Source: Rhodospirillaceae bacterium (lineage in GTDB: Bacteria; Pseudomonadota; Alphaproteobacteria; Rhodospirillales; Rhodospirillaceae). From it: 64,000 bases of DNA. Each line of letters starts with the position of its first letter. Position 1 is the stretch's first letter. The position numbers and the translations under genes are program-made. Under the pieces are notes generated by a model. That model saw only the letters and a program-made list of their open reading frames with translations. It was not told where the DNA came from and ran no database searches. The DNA lies in NCBI GenBank assembly GCA_947476925.1, contig CANJSF010000017.1:1-64000 (forward strand), written 5' to 3'. Positions 16,624-25,819 of this stretch are shown here, in pieces.

Positions 16624-17658
16624 ATGTCCAATCCAATCAGCAGATACCTACTCGTTACTCTTGGGTTCGTAGGAGCTGCCGCCATTGTAAGCGCACAGGC
16701 GCGTGAACCCGACCCGGTGATCGATATGCACCTTCATATTGAGACCGCTGCCTCAGAAGGCCCGCCACCACTTACGATTTGTGCTCCGTACCCGACGTGG
16801 CCCAGCCGTGACCCAAGCCAAGGTGAAGACGCCTATGTGCAACGCCTGTTTGGTAACCCTGATTGCCCAAGGAAGTTTGTGTCAGCCTCATCTGACGATG
16901 ATCTCCGTATCCGGTCAGTGGCGATGCTGAAAAAGCACAACGTCTATGCACTGGGCGGGGGAACACCCGAACTCGTTGCTCGATGGCGACAAGACGCACC
17001 AGACCGGATCATCCCATCGCTTGAATTCAAGTTGTCTGAAGCTCCCACATTGGAGAAATTACGGGCGTTGCATGCCTCAAGACAAATTCAGGCGATCGCA
17101 GAAGTCCTCATTCAGTACGAGGGAGTTTCAGTCTCCGATCCGCGGATGGATCCATATTTTGCGCTCGCAGAAGAACTTGATATCCCAGTGGGCATCCACA
17201 TGGGACCGGGCCCTCCGGGCGTTGGATATTTTGGAGCGCCGGAATATCGTATGGCTCTAAGTGATCCGCTGCAACTTGAGCCAGTTTTAGCGAAGCACCC
17301 TCGCCTACGTGTTTTTGTTATGCACGCGGGTTGGCCGATGCTCGAACGCATGATTGCGCTCCTTTATTCTCATCCGCAGGTTTATGTAGATATCGCTATA
17401 TTAAACACGGCATTTCCTGAACCAGAGTTCCACCGCTATCTCAAGGCATTGATCGAGGCAGGTTTCGGCGATCGGATAATGTTTGGGTCTGATCAAATGG
17501 TATGGCCGGAATTGATCGAAGTGGCGCTTGAGCGCATTCAGAAAACACCCGGACTTTCGCGAGAACAAAAGAGAGCCATTCTCTATGACAATGCAGCACG
17601 CTTCCTGCGTATTGATCCAGCCAACGCCCTGCGTCCGGCAGCAGTTCTTCGGCCCTAA
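16624..17658 (+). CDS. Exported amidohydrolase family protein
   Basis: 344-residue protein with a signal peptide (about 1-27, hydrophobic core YLLVTLGFVGAAAIV, likely cleavage after AQA). An amidohydrolase-2 type TIM barrel follows. The metal motif HxH is H36 and H38 (DMHLHIE). Further candidates are H in GIHMGPGP, H in FVMHAGWP and D in MFGSDQMVWP. EQKRAILYDNAARFLRI is the typical C terminus of this family. The ATG at 16624 starts the signal peptide; a TTG 12 bases upstream is less likely. Codon choice is less GC-biased than in its neighbours (many A/T third positions), a sign of transfer. Substrate unknown; a lactonase or decarboxylase role is possible. Confidence 0.82.
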   Translation: MSNPISRYLLVTLGFVGAAAIVSAQAREPDPVIDMHLHIETAASEGPPPLTICAPYPTWPSRDPSQGEDAYVQRLFGNPDCPRKFVSASSDDDLRIRSVAMLKKHNVYALGGGTPELVARWRQDAPDRIIPSLEFKLSEAPTLEKLRALHASRQIQAIAEVLIQYEGVSVSDPRMDPYFALAEELDIPVGIHMGPGPPGVGYFGAPEYRMALSDPLQLEPVLAKHPRLRVFVMHAGWPMLERMIALLYSHPQVYVDIAILNTAFPEPEFHRYLKALIEAGFGDRIMFGSDQMVWPELIEVALERIQKTPGLSREQKRAILYDNAARFLRIDPANALRPAAVLRP

Positions 17659-17767
17659 TGTGCTTGCCTGAAAGAGGTAGACTTGGGGTTCCTTAATCGC
17701 CTGCAAGAGCAGCGCTCCACGCTTTTTTAGTTTCTGCTGTTTCGTTTTTCTGCCGAGGTGATGTGTA

Positions 17768-17788
17768 TTACGGTGACAGTTCACGTAA
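17768..17788. promoter_or_regulatory. Imperfect palindrome upstream of the GST gene
   Basis: TTACGGTGA and TCACGTAA face each other across a short spacer with one bulged base, about 100 bases before the GST start. It could be a regulator-binding site. Evidence is limited to the symmetry. Confidence 0.2.
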
Positions 17789-17890
17789 CTAAAATGAAGC
17801 GCAGTTTGGTATAGTTAAACGGCCAGCCACCAAAATGGCGCAGCCGCCAAAACGGTGCGGCAGGTCCGTTGCTGAGAGCGATTACGAGTT

Positions 17891-18496
17891 ATGTCTAGTC
17901 CGATCACTATCTATGGCGACTCTTCATCTGGCAATTCGCTGAAGGTGAAATTTGTTTGCGACAAACTGAATCGCCCCTATCGCTGGGTCGAAACAAGCGT
18001 TGTTAAGAAGGAAACTCGCACGCCGGCTTTTCTGGCCATGAACCCAGTAGGTCAGGTGCCGGTGATCCTGCTTGCCGATGGCACGCCGCTCGCGCAATCC
18101 AATGCCATCATGTTGCACTTAGCCGAGGGCAGCGACCTCGTGCCGCAAGATGCGCTCGCACGCGCGTTGGTAATGCAGTGGCTATTCTGGGAGCAATACG
18201 GCCACGAGCCAGCCATCGCCGTTCTGATTTTTCATAAGGCTCATCTGAAGAAGCCAGCTCATGAGATTAACCCCGAACTTCTGCCGAAGTCGGAGAGTGC
18301 GTTGAATGTGATGGAGCAGCATCTTTCACAGCGGTCGTATTTCGTGGCCGATCGTTTAACGCTCGCTGATATTGCGCTGGTGGCCTATACGCGAAAGGCA
18401 CCTGACGCGGGCATTGATTTAGCGCGATGGCCCGCTGTGCGTGCGTGGGTCGCGCGCATCGAAACTGACTTGGGCTTATCGTCTTATGTGGCGTGA
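17891..18496 (+). CDS. Glutathione S-transferase family protein
   Basis: 201-residue GST-fold protein. The N-terminal domain shows YGDSSSGNSLKVKFVCDKL, the cis-Pro motif NPVGQVPVILL and QSNAIMLHLAEGS. The C-terminal helical domain has LTLADIALVAYTRKA and a final ARWPAVRAWVARIE, both typical. Ser residues near 10-13 are candidates for the glutathione-activating residue. It sits alone between the amidohydrolase and the convergent rpmG. Substrate unknown. Confidence 0.85.
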   Translation: MSSPITIYGDSSSGNSLKVKFVCDKLNRPYRWVETSVVKKETRTPAFLAMNPVGQVPVILLADGTPLAQSNAIMLHLAEGSDLVPQDALARALVMQWLFWEQYGHEPAIAVLIFHKAHLKKPAHEINPELLPKSESALNVMEQHLSQRSYFVADRLTLADIALVAYTRKAPDAGIDLARWPAVRAWVARIETDLGLSSYVA

Positions 18497-18531
18497 GCAA
18501 CGTTATACCGCTGCGGCATATACCGCGCCGG

Positions 18532-18564
18532 TATGCTTGTTAATTCCTGACATTAACAAGCATA
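18532..18564. repeat. Perfect 13-base inverted repeat
   Basis: TATGCTTGTTAAT (18532-18544) and its exact complement (18552-18564) are separated by seven bases, 36 bases after the GST stop. No T tract follows, so it is not a standard terminator. It may be an operator, a factor-dependent stop or an mRNA 3' stabiliser. Confidence 0.6.
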
Positions 18565-18599
18565 ACAAGCCTTCGCCGCGCACACGCCGCCGGTCGCCC

Positions 18600-18628
18600 A
18601 ACAAAAAAGCCCGCTGGTGCCAGCGGGC
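18600..18628 (-). terminator. Rho-independent terminator of rpmG
   Basis: On the minus strand a GCCCGCTGG/CCAGCGGGC stem (18628-18609) is followed by TTTTTTGTTGG. It lies 57 bases after the rpmG stop and closes the minus-strand housekeeping run. Confidence 0.85.
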
Positions 18629-18685
18629 TTTCGTCTTCACCAAACACCTTCGCGGCTATTTGGTGCGATCAAGTACCTTCAACGG

Positions 18686-18853
18686 CTACTTGATTTTTCC
18701 TTCTTTGAAGATCACGTGTTTGCGCACGACGGGGTCGTACTTCTTCAAGGCCATCTTTTCGGTCTTGGTGCGTGGGTTCTTCTTGGTCACGTAGAAAAAG
18801 CCCGTGTCGGCGGTGCTTTCAAGTTTGATCTGGATAGTTGCTGGTTTCGCCAT
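18686..18853 (-). CDS. rpmG: 50S ribosomal protein L33
   Basis: 55-residue ribosomal protein L33. [20 protein letters not shown] is the proteobacterial start and [20 protein letters not shown] the core. It lacks the CxxC zinc pairs found in some L33 forms. The ATG at 18853 gives the standard N terminus; an in-frame start 39 bases upstream is rejected. Its place downstream of rnr fits alphaproteobacterial gene order. Confidence 0.96.
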   Translation of the reverse strand: MAKPATIQIKLESTADTGFFYVTKKNPRTKTEKMALKKYDPVVRKHVIFKEGKIK

Positions 18854-18989
18854 GGCACGCGTTCCTAAAGCTGATCTTGACCCGCAGCACATGAGCCACA
18901 GGGCCCCGGCGCGAGAGGGCGGACAATACAGCCCGAATCCTTGAAGTCAAGCCGCGTGGCAGGCCAATAAAGCGTTATAATTCAGGGGA

Positions 18990-20603
18990 TTAACGGCTGG
19001 ACGCCAAGCTGGCCGACGACGCCTGCGCATAAAGCGCGCGGTCGGTGGCCAGTCGGACGGCTAAAGCCAGGTCGAGGTCTTGGTCGGCGCGCGCCTGGGC
19101 CGGGCATAGCCCGCGCAGTTTAGCTGTGGCGGCCGTGCCGCGCTCGGCGGTGCGCCAGGCTTCGGGCATGGCACGCCAAGGGGCCTCGCGCCGATAGACG
19201 TGCTCGGTGAAGCTTGCAAAGGAGGCAGTGGCTTCGCTGGTGCAAATGCTGGGCAACAAGCCAAGCCCATGAAAGCGGTAGCCGCCGGGCGAAAGAACTT
19301 CGGCCCAGGTCAGTGCAATCTCGCCATCGTTGGGCAAGCGGATCAGCGTTTGCACCGATCCTTTGCCAAGTGTGTTGGTGCCCACAATTACCGCGCGGCC
19401 GTTATCGGCCAAGGCAGCTGCGGTAATTTCGGACGACGAGGCCGACTTGCCATCGACCAACACGACCATGGGTTTGCCGTCCGCAATGTCGCCGGGGCGA
19501 GCGGCGTAAAATTGCTTGGCCCCCGGATGACGGCCGTTCAGCGTGGCAATCGTGCCGCCATCGAGGAACAGATCGCTCAGGTCGACGGCTTGATCGAGCA
19601 GCCCGCCTGGATCACCGCGCAAATCCAGCACCACGCCCTTCAGTTTGCCATCAAGTTTTGCTTTGGTGTCGGCAATGGCCGCCGAGACATCGGCGCTGGT
19701 GCGCACATTGAAGCTGTGCACCTTGATCAGCGCCACACTTTCTATCACGGATGATTCCACCGTATGCGGCACAATGAGCGTGCGCTTGACCGGCATGACC
19801 AAGACGCGCGCCTCGCCATAGCGAAACACCGACAGTCTCACCGTGCTGTCGGGCGGCCCCGCAATCATGCGCCGCGCACCTTCGCGCGTCAGGCCCACCA
19901 GGCTTTTGTTGTCGGCTGCCGAGATCATGTCATCGACCAGCAGGCCTGCGTTCGCGGCTGGGCCATCGGCGACCAGAGAACGAATAATCGCGCCACCTGG
20001 CACCATGTCGTAGTCGATGCCGATGCCAATGAAGCCATTGCGCGCGGCCCGGTTGGCACGCGCATTGCGGCCGCTGGAGTAGCGCGAGTAATTGTCGATC
20101 TTGGCCAATGCGCCATCGAACATCAGCTGATAAAACGCATCGTTATCGACCACCTTGAGCATGGGCGACATGTTCTTGGCGTGGTCGAACATCGCAGCCG
20201 TGGCCACGATCCAGCCTTGCATGTCGTCGGCTTGGGGCTTTTGATGTTGAGCGATGGGCTGATCGAGACGCGACAGCGTCAGCATGTTGTCGCGGTCTTC
20301 AAGGTGCAATGCCGGGTCGAATTGGTTCATGGTTTTTAAGCCCGCGAGGAACAACTCGCCGGTTGAAACTTCGACCAAACCTTTATCGCGAATTTCCCCA
20401 ATGCCTGCGCGCAAGACCGACGCCATGGCCTCGCGTTCGAACGACGGCGAGGGGCGCGCAACTTTTTGAGCGACAGGTTGTCCCGCGCAGGCGGCGAGTA
20501 CGATCGCGAGCAGTGTTGCGGAAATGAAGCGACTAGCGCCGACGGCGCTTTTGTCGCGCGTCGCCGTGGCTTTTTTTGGCGCTGAATGGCTTGTGATTGC
20601 CAC
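18990..20603 (-). CDS. S41 family C-terminal processing peptidase, probable lipoprotein
   Basis: Serine protease of the CtpA/S41 family acting in the periplasm. A PDZ domain (GFIGIGIDYDMVPGGAIIRSL) precedes the S41 catalytic domain. The nucleophile Ser is in GKSASSSEITAAAL and the Lys in LGKGSVQTLI. An N-terminal hydrophobic stretch ends in LAAC, a lipobox, so the protein is probably lipid-anchored. The start is unclear: the ATG at 20687 and the GTG at 20603 both lie inside the 3' end of rnr, while an ATG at 20426 would lose the signal. I chose GTG 20603 (537 residues, 71-base overlap). No separate Nudix gene lies between it and rnr. Confidence 0.78.
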   Translation of the reverse strand: MAITSHSAPKKATATRDKSAVGASRFISATLLAIVLAACAGQPVAQKVARPSPSFEREAMASVLRAGIGEIRDKGLVEVSTGELFLAGLKTMNQFDPALHLEDRDNMLTLSRLDQPIAQHQKPQADDMQGWIVATAAMFDHAKNMSPMLKVVDNDAFYQLMFDGALAKIDNYSRYSSGRNARANRAARNGFIGIGIDYDMVPGGAIIRSLVADGPAANAGLLVDDMISAADNKSLVGLTREGARRMIAGPPDSTVRLSVFRYGEARVLVMPVKRTLIVPHTVESSVIESVALIKVHSFNVRTSADVSAAIADTKAKLDGKLKGVVLDLRGDPGGLLDQAVDLSDLFLDGGTIATLNGRHPGAKQFYAARPGDIADGKPMVVLVDGKSASSSEITAAALADNGRAVIVGTNTLGKGSVQTLIRLPNDGEIALTWAEVLSPGGYRFHGLGLLPSICTSEATASFASFTEHVYRREAPWRAMPEAWRTAERGTAATAKLRGLCPAQARADQDLDLALAVRLATDRALYAQASSASLASSR

Positions 20604-22833
20604 GAGGCCTGCGTTTATCGTCGCGATTGCTGCCCTCAAGGCTACTTCCCTCAACGTACTCAAACACAATGCTGCCGGTGATGTCATCGGTTTCTAACAA
20701 TCGAACCACGACAGGCTGCCCCACTTGCAAGACTAACCCATGGCGCTGCCCGATCAAGCGATGATGCGCCTCGTCCAGGTCATAAAAATCGCGGGGCAGA
20801 TTGCGCATCGGCAGAATGCCGTCGGCGCCCGTCTCGTCCAGCGTGATAAAGACCCCAAACCGGCTAACGCCATTCACCCGACCGCGAAATGTGGCATCGA
20901 TTTGGTTGCCCAAGTACGTGGCAGTGAAGCGGTCCACCGTCTCACGCTCGGCTTTCGATGAACGCCGTTCGGTCATGGAAATATACTCGGCCATGTCTTC
21001 CAGGTCAGGATCTCGCGCGGGATCCCAGCCGCCATCGCCCAGCTTCTCCGCCGCAATGATGGCGCGATGAACCAGCAAGTCTGAGTATCGGCGAATGGGC
21101 GAGGTAAAGTGCGCATAACGCCGCAGTGCTAGCCCAAAGTGCCCCACATTGTGGGGGCTGTAGACGGCTTGCGCCTGCGTGCGCAGGACCAACGTATTCA
21201 CCAGATGCTCGTGGGGGCCGCCGCGCACTTTAGTCAGAATGCGGTTGAAGTCGGCGGGGCGCGCCGACGACGGGTTAGGGGCGGGCAGGTCGAGAGTGCC
21301 CAGTGCTTCTTTTAGGCTTTCAACGCGCTCGGGGTCGGGCCGGTCGTGGATGCGGTAGACGCACGGGTACGCCGAGCCTTCCAAACGCTCGGCTGCCGCG
21401 ACGTTGGCGGTGATCATGAACTCTTCGATCAGCTTGTGGCTATCGTAGCGCGCGCGCGGCACCACGCCTTTGATATGGCCTTCTTTATCGACCAAGATTT
21501 GGCGTTCGATCAAATCGAGTTCCAGCGTGCCCCGTTCGTGGCGTGATTTCAGCAGCGAGTGAAACGCGCCATAGAGCGGTTTGAGAATTGGCTCAACCAA
21601 GGGGCCGGTCGTATCATCCGGGTGGCCATCGATGGCGGTTTGAACCTGGGTGTAGGTCAGGCGCGCGACAGATTTCATCAGCCCGCGCACAAACTTATGG
21701 CGCAATAGCTTGCCGTCTTTGTCGATCCACATATGAGCGGCCAGGCACGGGCGATCTTCTTTCGGTTTCAGCGAACACCAGCCGTTCGATAACTCCTCGG
21801 GCAGCATCGGCACAACGCGATCAGGGAAGTAGGTTGAGTTGCCTCGCTCATAAGCATCGTGATCAAGTGCATCGCCCATTCGCACGTACCACGACACATC
21901 GGCTATCGCGACCAGCAGGTGCCAGCCGCCTTCGTTGGCAGGGTCGGTGTCGGCCTCAGCCCACACCGCATCGTCGAAGTCGCGCGCGTCTTCGCCGTCG
22001 ATCGTGATGAGCGGAATGCTGCGTAAATCTGTGCGCGCCCCCAGGGGCGCAGCTTTCGCTTTTCGCGCTTGCTCTTCTGCGGCCTCGGTAAACACGTGCG
22101 GAATTCCATGCGCGTGAATAGCAATCAGGCTGAGGTTGCGGGCGCGCTCCATTTTGCCGTAGCGCTCGAGTACGCGGGCTTGCTGTGGGCCATGATGGCG
22201 CGTGGCCACAATCTCGACAGCGACTAGGTCGCCGTGTTCGGCGTCCATGCTGTCTTTGGCAGCAATGCTCACCTCGTGCCGGTAGCGTCGGTCGACAGGG
22301 CGCAAACGCCCGCCGCCGGCAATGGCTTCATAAATGCCCATCAACCGGCCAGCGCCGGCGGGCATGCGTTTCATCACGCGGGCCTCGTAGGCGTCGTCGC
22401 CTGCCGGGGTCAGTTTGGCCAGAACACGATCGCCGATACCGAGTGCGGGCCCGCGCCCGGCTTTATCCAGTATGAGAATCGGGGGCGGCGGGGCTTCGAA
22501 ACCCCAGTTGACCGGCTTGCCGAATAGATCGCCCTCTTTGTCGACAAAGGCGACCTCGATCACATCGATGGGTGGCAATACGCCGACTTTTTGGAAGCGG
22601 CGTTTGTCTTTGGCGATGTCGCCGGGCATCGACATCTTTTTCATCATGGCTTTGAGCGCGATTTTGGCAGGTCCGCGCACATTGAATGCTCGCGCCACTT
22701 CGCGCTTGCCCACGGGGCCCTTGGAGGTGCGAATGAATTCGCGGATTTGCTCTTCAGTTGGAAGCGGAGACACCTTTTTCAGGTTGGGCCGCTGGGGTTT
22801 GGGTTGACGCTGACGCGTCTTCGTTTCGTTCAA
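20533..22833 (-). CDS. rnr: Ribonuclease R
   Basis: 766-residue 3'-5' exoribonuclease that degrades structured RNA. An N-terminal winged-helix/cold-shock part is followed by the RNB domain. The catalytic Asp cluster is in DGEDARDFDDAVW, with YFPDRVVPMLPEELSNGWCSL and HFTSPIRRYSDLLVHRAI following. An S1 domain (ATFRGRVNGVSRFGVFI) and a basic Lys/Arg-rich tail close the protein. The start is a TTG at 22833, with a stop directly upstream in frame. A GTG at 22773 is an alternative. Confidence 0.95.
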   Translation of the reverse strand: MNETKTRQRQPKPQRPNLKKVSPLPTEEQIREFIRTSKGPVGKREVARAFNVRGPAKIALKAMMKKMSMPGDIAKDKRRFQKVGVLPPIDVIEVAFVDKEGDLFGKPVNWGFEAPPPPILILDKAGRGPALGIGDRVLAKLTPAGDDAYEARVMKRMPAGAGRLMGIYEAIAGGGRLRPVDRRYRHEVSIAAKDSMDAEHGDLVAVEIVATRHHGPQQARVLERYGKMERARNLSLIAIHAHGIPHVFTEAAEEQARKAKAAPLGARTDLRSIPLITIDGEDARDFDDAVWAEADTDPANEGGWHLLVAIADVSWYVRMGDALDHDAYERGNSTYFPDRVVPMLPEELSNGWCSLKPKEDRPCLAAHMWIDKDGKLLRHKFVRGLMKSVARLTYTQVQTAIDGHPDDTTGPLVEPILKPLYGAFHSLLKSRHERGTLELDLIERQILVDKEGHIKGVVPRARYDSHKLIEEFMITANVAAAERLEGSAYPCVYRIHDRPDPERVESLKEALGTLDLPAPNPSSARPADFNRILTKVRGGPHEHLVNTLVLRTQAQAVYSPHNVGHFGLALRRYAHFTSPIRRYSDLLVHRAIIAAEKLGDGGWDPARDPDLEDMAEYISMTERRSSKAERETVDRFTATYLGNQIDATFRGRVNGVSRFGVFITLDETGADGILPMRNLPRDFYDLDEAHHRLIGQRHGLVLQVGQPVVVRLLETDDITGSIVFEYVEGSSLEGSNRDDKRRPRGNHKPFSAKKSHGDARQKRRRR

Positions 22834-22999
22834 TTAATTGTTCCGTATGTAAGTAGAAAGAGAAGGTTAGAGTTTGAGTGTAACAGGTTGTTGGCGCGGC
22901 AAAAGGATGCAGCACCATAGCGCCCGGCCCGGTGACATCGGGGATGGACCGAAGGAATTTCGGGCGTTGATGAAAAAAGGCGTAAGAGCGCGGTTCTTC

Positions 23000-25699
23000 T
23001 TAAGCCTGCGCTGATTTACGTGACGACGTGCGCCCGCTGGCGCGGCCTTTAGGTGGGGCTTTGCCTGGGGTTTTGGCGGCTTTTTCAGCCAGAATTGTCA
23101 CCGCAACGTCGATGGTGACAGAGTCTGCTTCCGTACCGCGCGGTAAGGTGGCGCGCACATCACCATGTTGGACGTACGAGCCAAAACGGCCAGCCCGCAG
23201 GCTAATGGTTTTTCCGTCGGCTGGATGTGGGCCCAAAATTTTACCGGCGGTCTTGGCATTGCGCGCTGCGGCACGTTCAGCGCCTTCGGCGAGCACGACG
23301 ACAGCCCGATTAAGCCCAATTTCCAGGACGTTGTCATCGCCCTTCAGTGACTGGAAGCGATCGCCGAGTTTCAGGTAGGGGCCAAAGCGGCCGTTGCCTG
23401 CAAATATGATCTCGCCCGTTTCCGGATGCGCACCCACTTCGCGTGGCAGCGCCAACAACTTCAATGCGGCAGCCAACTCGACAGTGTTTGGATCGATGCC
23501 CTTGGGGATTGATGCGCGTTTGGGCTTGGGGCCTTTGGGCACAGCTTTCTTGCGTTTTTTCTTCGGTTTGCCCTTCGCGTTCAGCTCCACCACTTCGGGT
23601 TCGGCGGGAACAACGACGGCTGGCGGTGGAGGCGGGGCCTCGTCGCCACCCAACTGCACATAGGGGCCGTAGGGCCCCACGCGCAGCGTCACTTTCATGC
23701 CGGTCACCGGATCAAGGCCAAGTTCCTTCGGACCATTGAGGGCAATCGAACCTTCAGCCGGTTCCGCTGCACCCAACGGTCGGGTGTAACGGCACTCGGG
23801 GTATTTGCTGCAGCCAATGAATGAACCAAACTTGCCGAACTTCAGTCCAATACGGCCGTCAACGCAAGCCGGGCATTTCCGTGGATTGGTCCCGTCGGTG
23901 CGTTCGGGGAAAAGGTGGGGCTCAAGCGCGGCATCCAGCGCGTCGATCACGGCTGTGCGCGTCAGGTCTTTGGTGCCTTCGACGGCGGCATGGAAGTCGT
24001 GCCAGAACTCGGCCAGGACCTTTTTCCAATCCAGGCTGCCGTTCGAAATCTCATCAAGCTGTTCTTCAAGGTTGGCCGTGAAGTCGTATTCGACGTAATG
24101 CAGGAAGAAGTTTTCCAGGAACGAGATCAGCACCCGTCCGCTGTCTTCAGGCATGAACCGGCGGTTATCCATGCGGCAGTATTTGCGATCTTGCAGCACC
24201 TGGATAATGGAGGCGTAGGTTGACGGGCGACCAATGCCTTGCTCTTCGAGCGCTTTCACTAGGCTTGCTTCGGAAAAGCGCGGCGGTGGCTGGGTGAAGT
24301 GCTGGGCAGGGGTCACTTGTGTCGGCGCAACACCCTGGCCTTCGGTCATGGCCGGTAGGATACGCCCGACGCCTTCTTCTTCGGCTTCGGCTGCGGTGGC
24401 CAGCGAAGGTGCCTCTTCATAGACTTCTAGGAAGCCCTTGAAATTGATCACGGAACCATTGGCGCGCAACTGCACCTTTTGATCGGGTGTGCTGGCGGTG
24501 ACAGCAACTTGATCGAGCAGTGCCGCCTCCATTTGGCTGGCAACCGTGCGCTTCCAAATCAGGTCGTAGAGTTTCAGTTGTTCGGCGTTGAGGAACGGGG
24601 CCATGTCCTTGGGCGTGCGACGCGGATCAGTGGGGCGCACAGCTTCGTGGGCCTCTTGGGCGTTCTTTGCCTTGGAGACATAAACGCGGGCCTCTTTGGG
24701 CAGAAAGTTCTTGCCGTAGGTCTCGCCGATCAGGGCGCGAACCGAGTTGATGGCGTCGCCGTCCATCTGCACGCCGTCGGTACGCATATAAGTGATCAAG
24801 CCGACGGTCTCGCCGCCGATGTCGACACCTTCATAGAGGCGCTGGGCGATGGTCATGGTCTGGCGGGCCGTAAAATACAGGCGGCGCGAGGCATCTTGTT
24901 GCAAAGTCGAGGTGGTGAATGGCGCGTAGGGGCGGCGCTGCTTGGTCTTCTTATCAACCGTGGTAACGGTGAACTTGCCATTTTCCACCGCGTCGGCAGC
25001 GCGTTTGGCGATGGCTTCGTTATTCAAATCGAATTTATCGAGCTTCTTGCCCTCGAAATGGGTCAGGCGGGCCGTGAAGGGCTCGTCCTTGTCGGTCTTC
25101 ATATCAACGTCGACCGACCAGTATTCCTGAGGTTTGAATTTCTCGATTTCAAGCTCGCGGTCGCAGATCATTCGTAATGCGACAGACTGCACGCGGCCTG
25201 CTGACTTCGCACCCGGCAGCTTGCGCCAAAGCACCGGCGAGAGCGTAAAGCCCACGAGATAGTCCAAAGCACGGCGGGCCAGGTAAGCGTTGATGAGCGG
25301 TTGGTCGAGATCGCGGGGATGCGCCATGGCATCCAACACGGCGTTCTTTGTAATGGCGTTAAATGTCACGCGCTTAACGGAAAGGCCTTTCTTGATGGCC
25401 TTGCGTTTCTTGAGCTCATCCAAAACGTGCCAGGAAATGGCTTCGCCCTCGCGGTCCGGGTCGGTCGCCAGAATCACGCCATCGGAGTCCTTAACGGCAT
25501 CGACGATGGCTTTGAGGTTCTTGGTCGACGCGGGGTCGACCGCCCAATCCATGGCAAAGTCTTCGTTGGGCCGAACCGAGCCGTCTTTGGGCGGCAGATC
25601 GCGAACATGGCCGTACGACGCCAGGACATGATAGCCCTCGCCGAGATATTTATTGATGGTCTTGGCTTTCGCCGGTGACTCAACGATGACGACCTGCAT
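23000..25699 (-). CDS. topA: DNA topoisomerase I
   Basis: 899-residue type IA topoisomerase that relaxes negative supercoils. The Toprim domain starts at residue 1 (VIVESPAKAKTINKYLG, then ATDPDREGEAISWH). The catalytic Tyr is Y304 in GLITYMRTDG. The C-terminal part has one clear four-Cys zinc ribbon (CPAC...CSKYPEC) and further TopA C-terminal repeats of the GRFGPYLKLGD type. It ends in a Lys/Arg/Ser-rich tail typical of alphaproteobacterial TopA. It lies between dprA and rnr in the minus-strand run. Confidence 0.97.
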   Translation of the reverse strand: MQVVIVESPAKAKTINKYLGEGYHVLASYGHVRDLPPKDGSVRPNEDFAMDWAVDPASTKNLKAIVDAVKDSDGVILATDPDREGEAISWHVLDELKKRKAIKKGLSVKRVTFNAITKNAVLDAMAHPRDLDQPLINAYLARRALDYLVGFTLSPVLWRKLPGAKSAGRVQSVALRMICDRELEIEKFKPQEYWSVDVDMKTDKDEPFTARLTHFEGKKLDKFDLNNEAIAKRAADAVENGKFTVTTVDKKTKQRRPYAPFTTSTLQQDASRRLYFTARQTMTIAQRLYEGVDIGGETVGLITYMRTDGVQMDGDAINSVRALIGETYGKNFLPKEARVYVSKAKNAQEAHEAVRPTDPRRTPKDMAPFLNAEQLKLYDLIWKRTVASQMEAALLDQVAVTASTPDQKVQLRANGSVINFKGFLEVYEEAPSLATAAEAEEEGVGRILPAMTEGQGVAPTQVTPAQHFTQPPPRFSEASLVKALEEQGIGRPSTYASIIQVLQDRKYCRMDNRRFMPEDSGRVLISFLENFFLHYVEYDFTANLEEQLDEISNGSLDWKKVLAEFWHDFHAAVEGTKDLTRTAVIDALDAALEPHLFPERTDGTNPRKCPACVDGRIGLKFGKFGSFIGCSKYPECRYTRPLGAAEPAEGSIALNGPKELGLDPVTGMKVTLRVGPYGPYVQLGGDEAPPPPPAVVVPAEPEVVELNAKGKPKKKRKKAVPKGPKPKRASIPKGIDPNTVELAAALKLLALPREVGAHPETGEIIFAGNGRFGPYLKLGDRFQSLKGDDNVLEIGLNRAVVVLAEGAERAAARNAKTAGKILGPHPADGKTISLRAGRFGSYVQHGDVRATLPRGTEADSVTIDVAVTILAEKAAKTPGKAPPKGRASGRTSSRKSAQA

Positions 25700-25819
25700 C
25701 GGACGCCCTACTTCCCTGGACTCAGACGGTTTCTTATGTGGCGTCGGCTTTATTTAGGTACCACCCGGCACCCCACCGAACGCGCTTTTGATCGTGGTAA
25801 CTCGGAAAAGTTAATAAAT

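Noticed and set aside
24479-25177. Plus-strand open frame of 232 codons
   Set aside because: Antisense to topA, which is certain from its motifs. Long antisense frames are common in GC-rich coding DNA.
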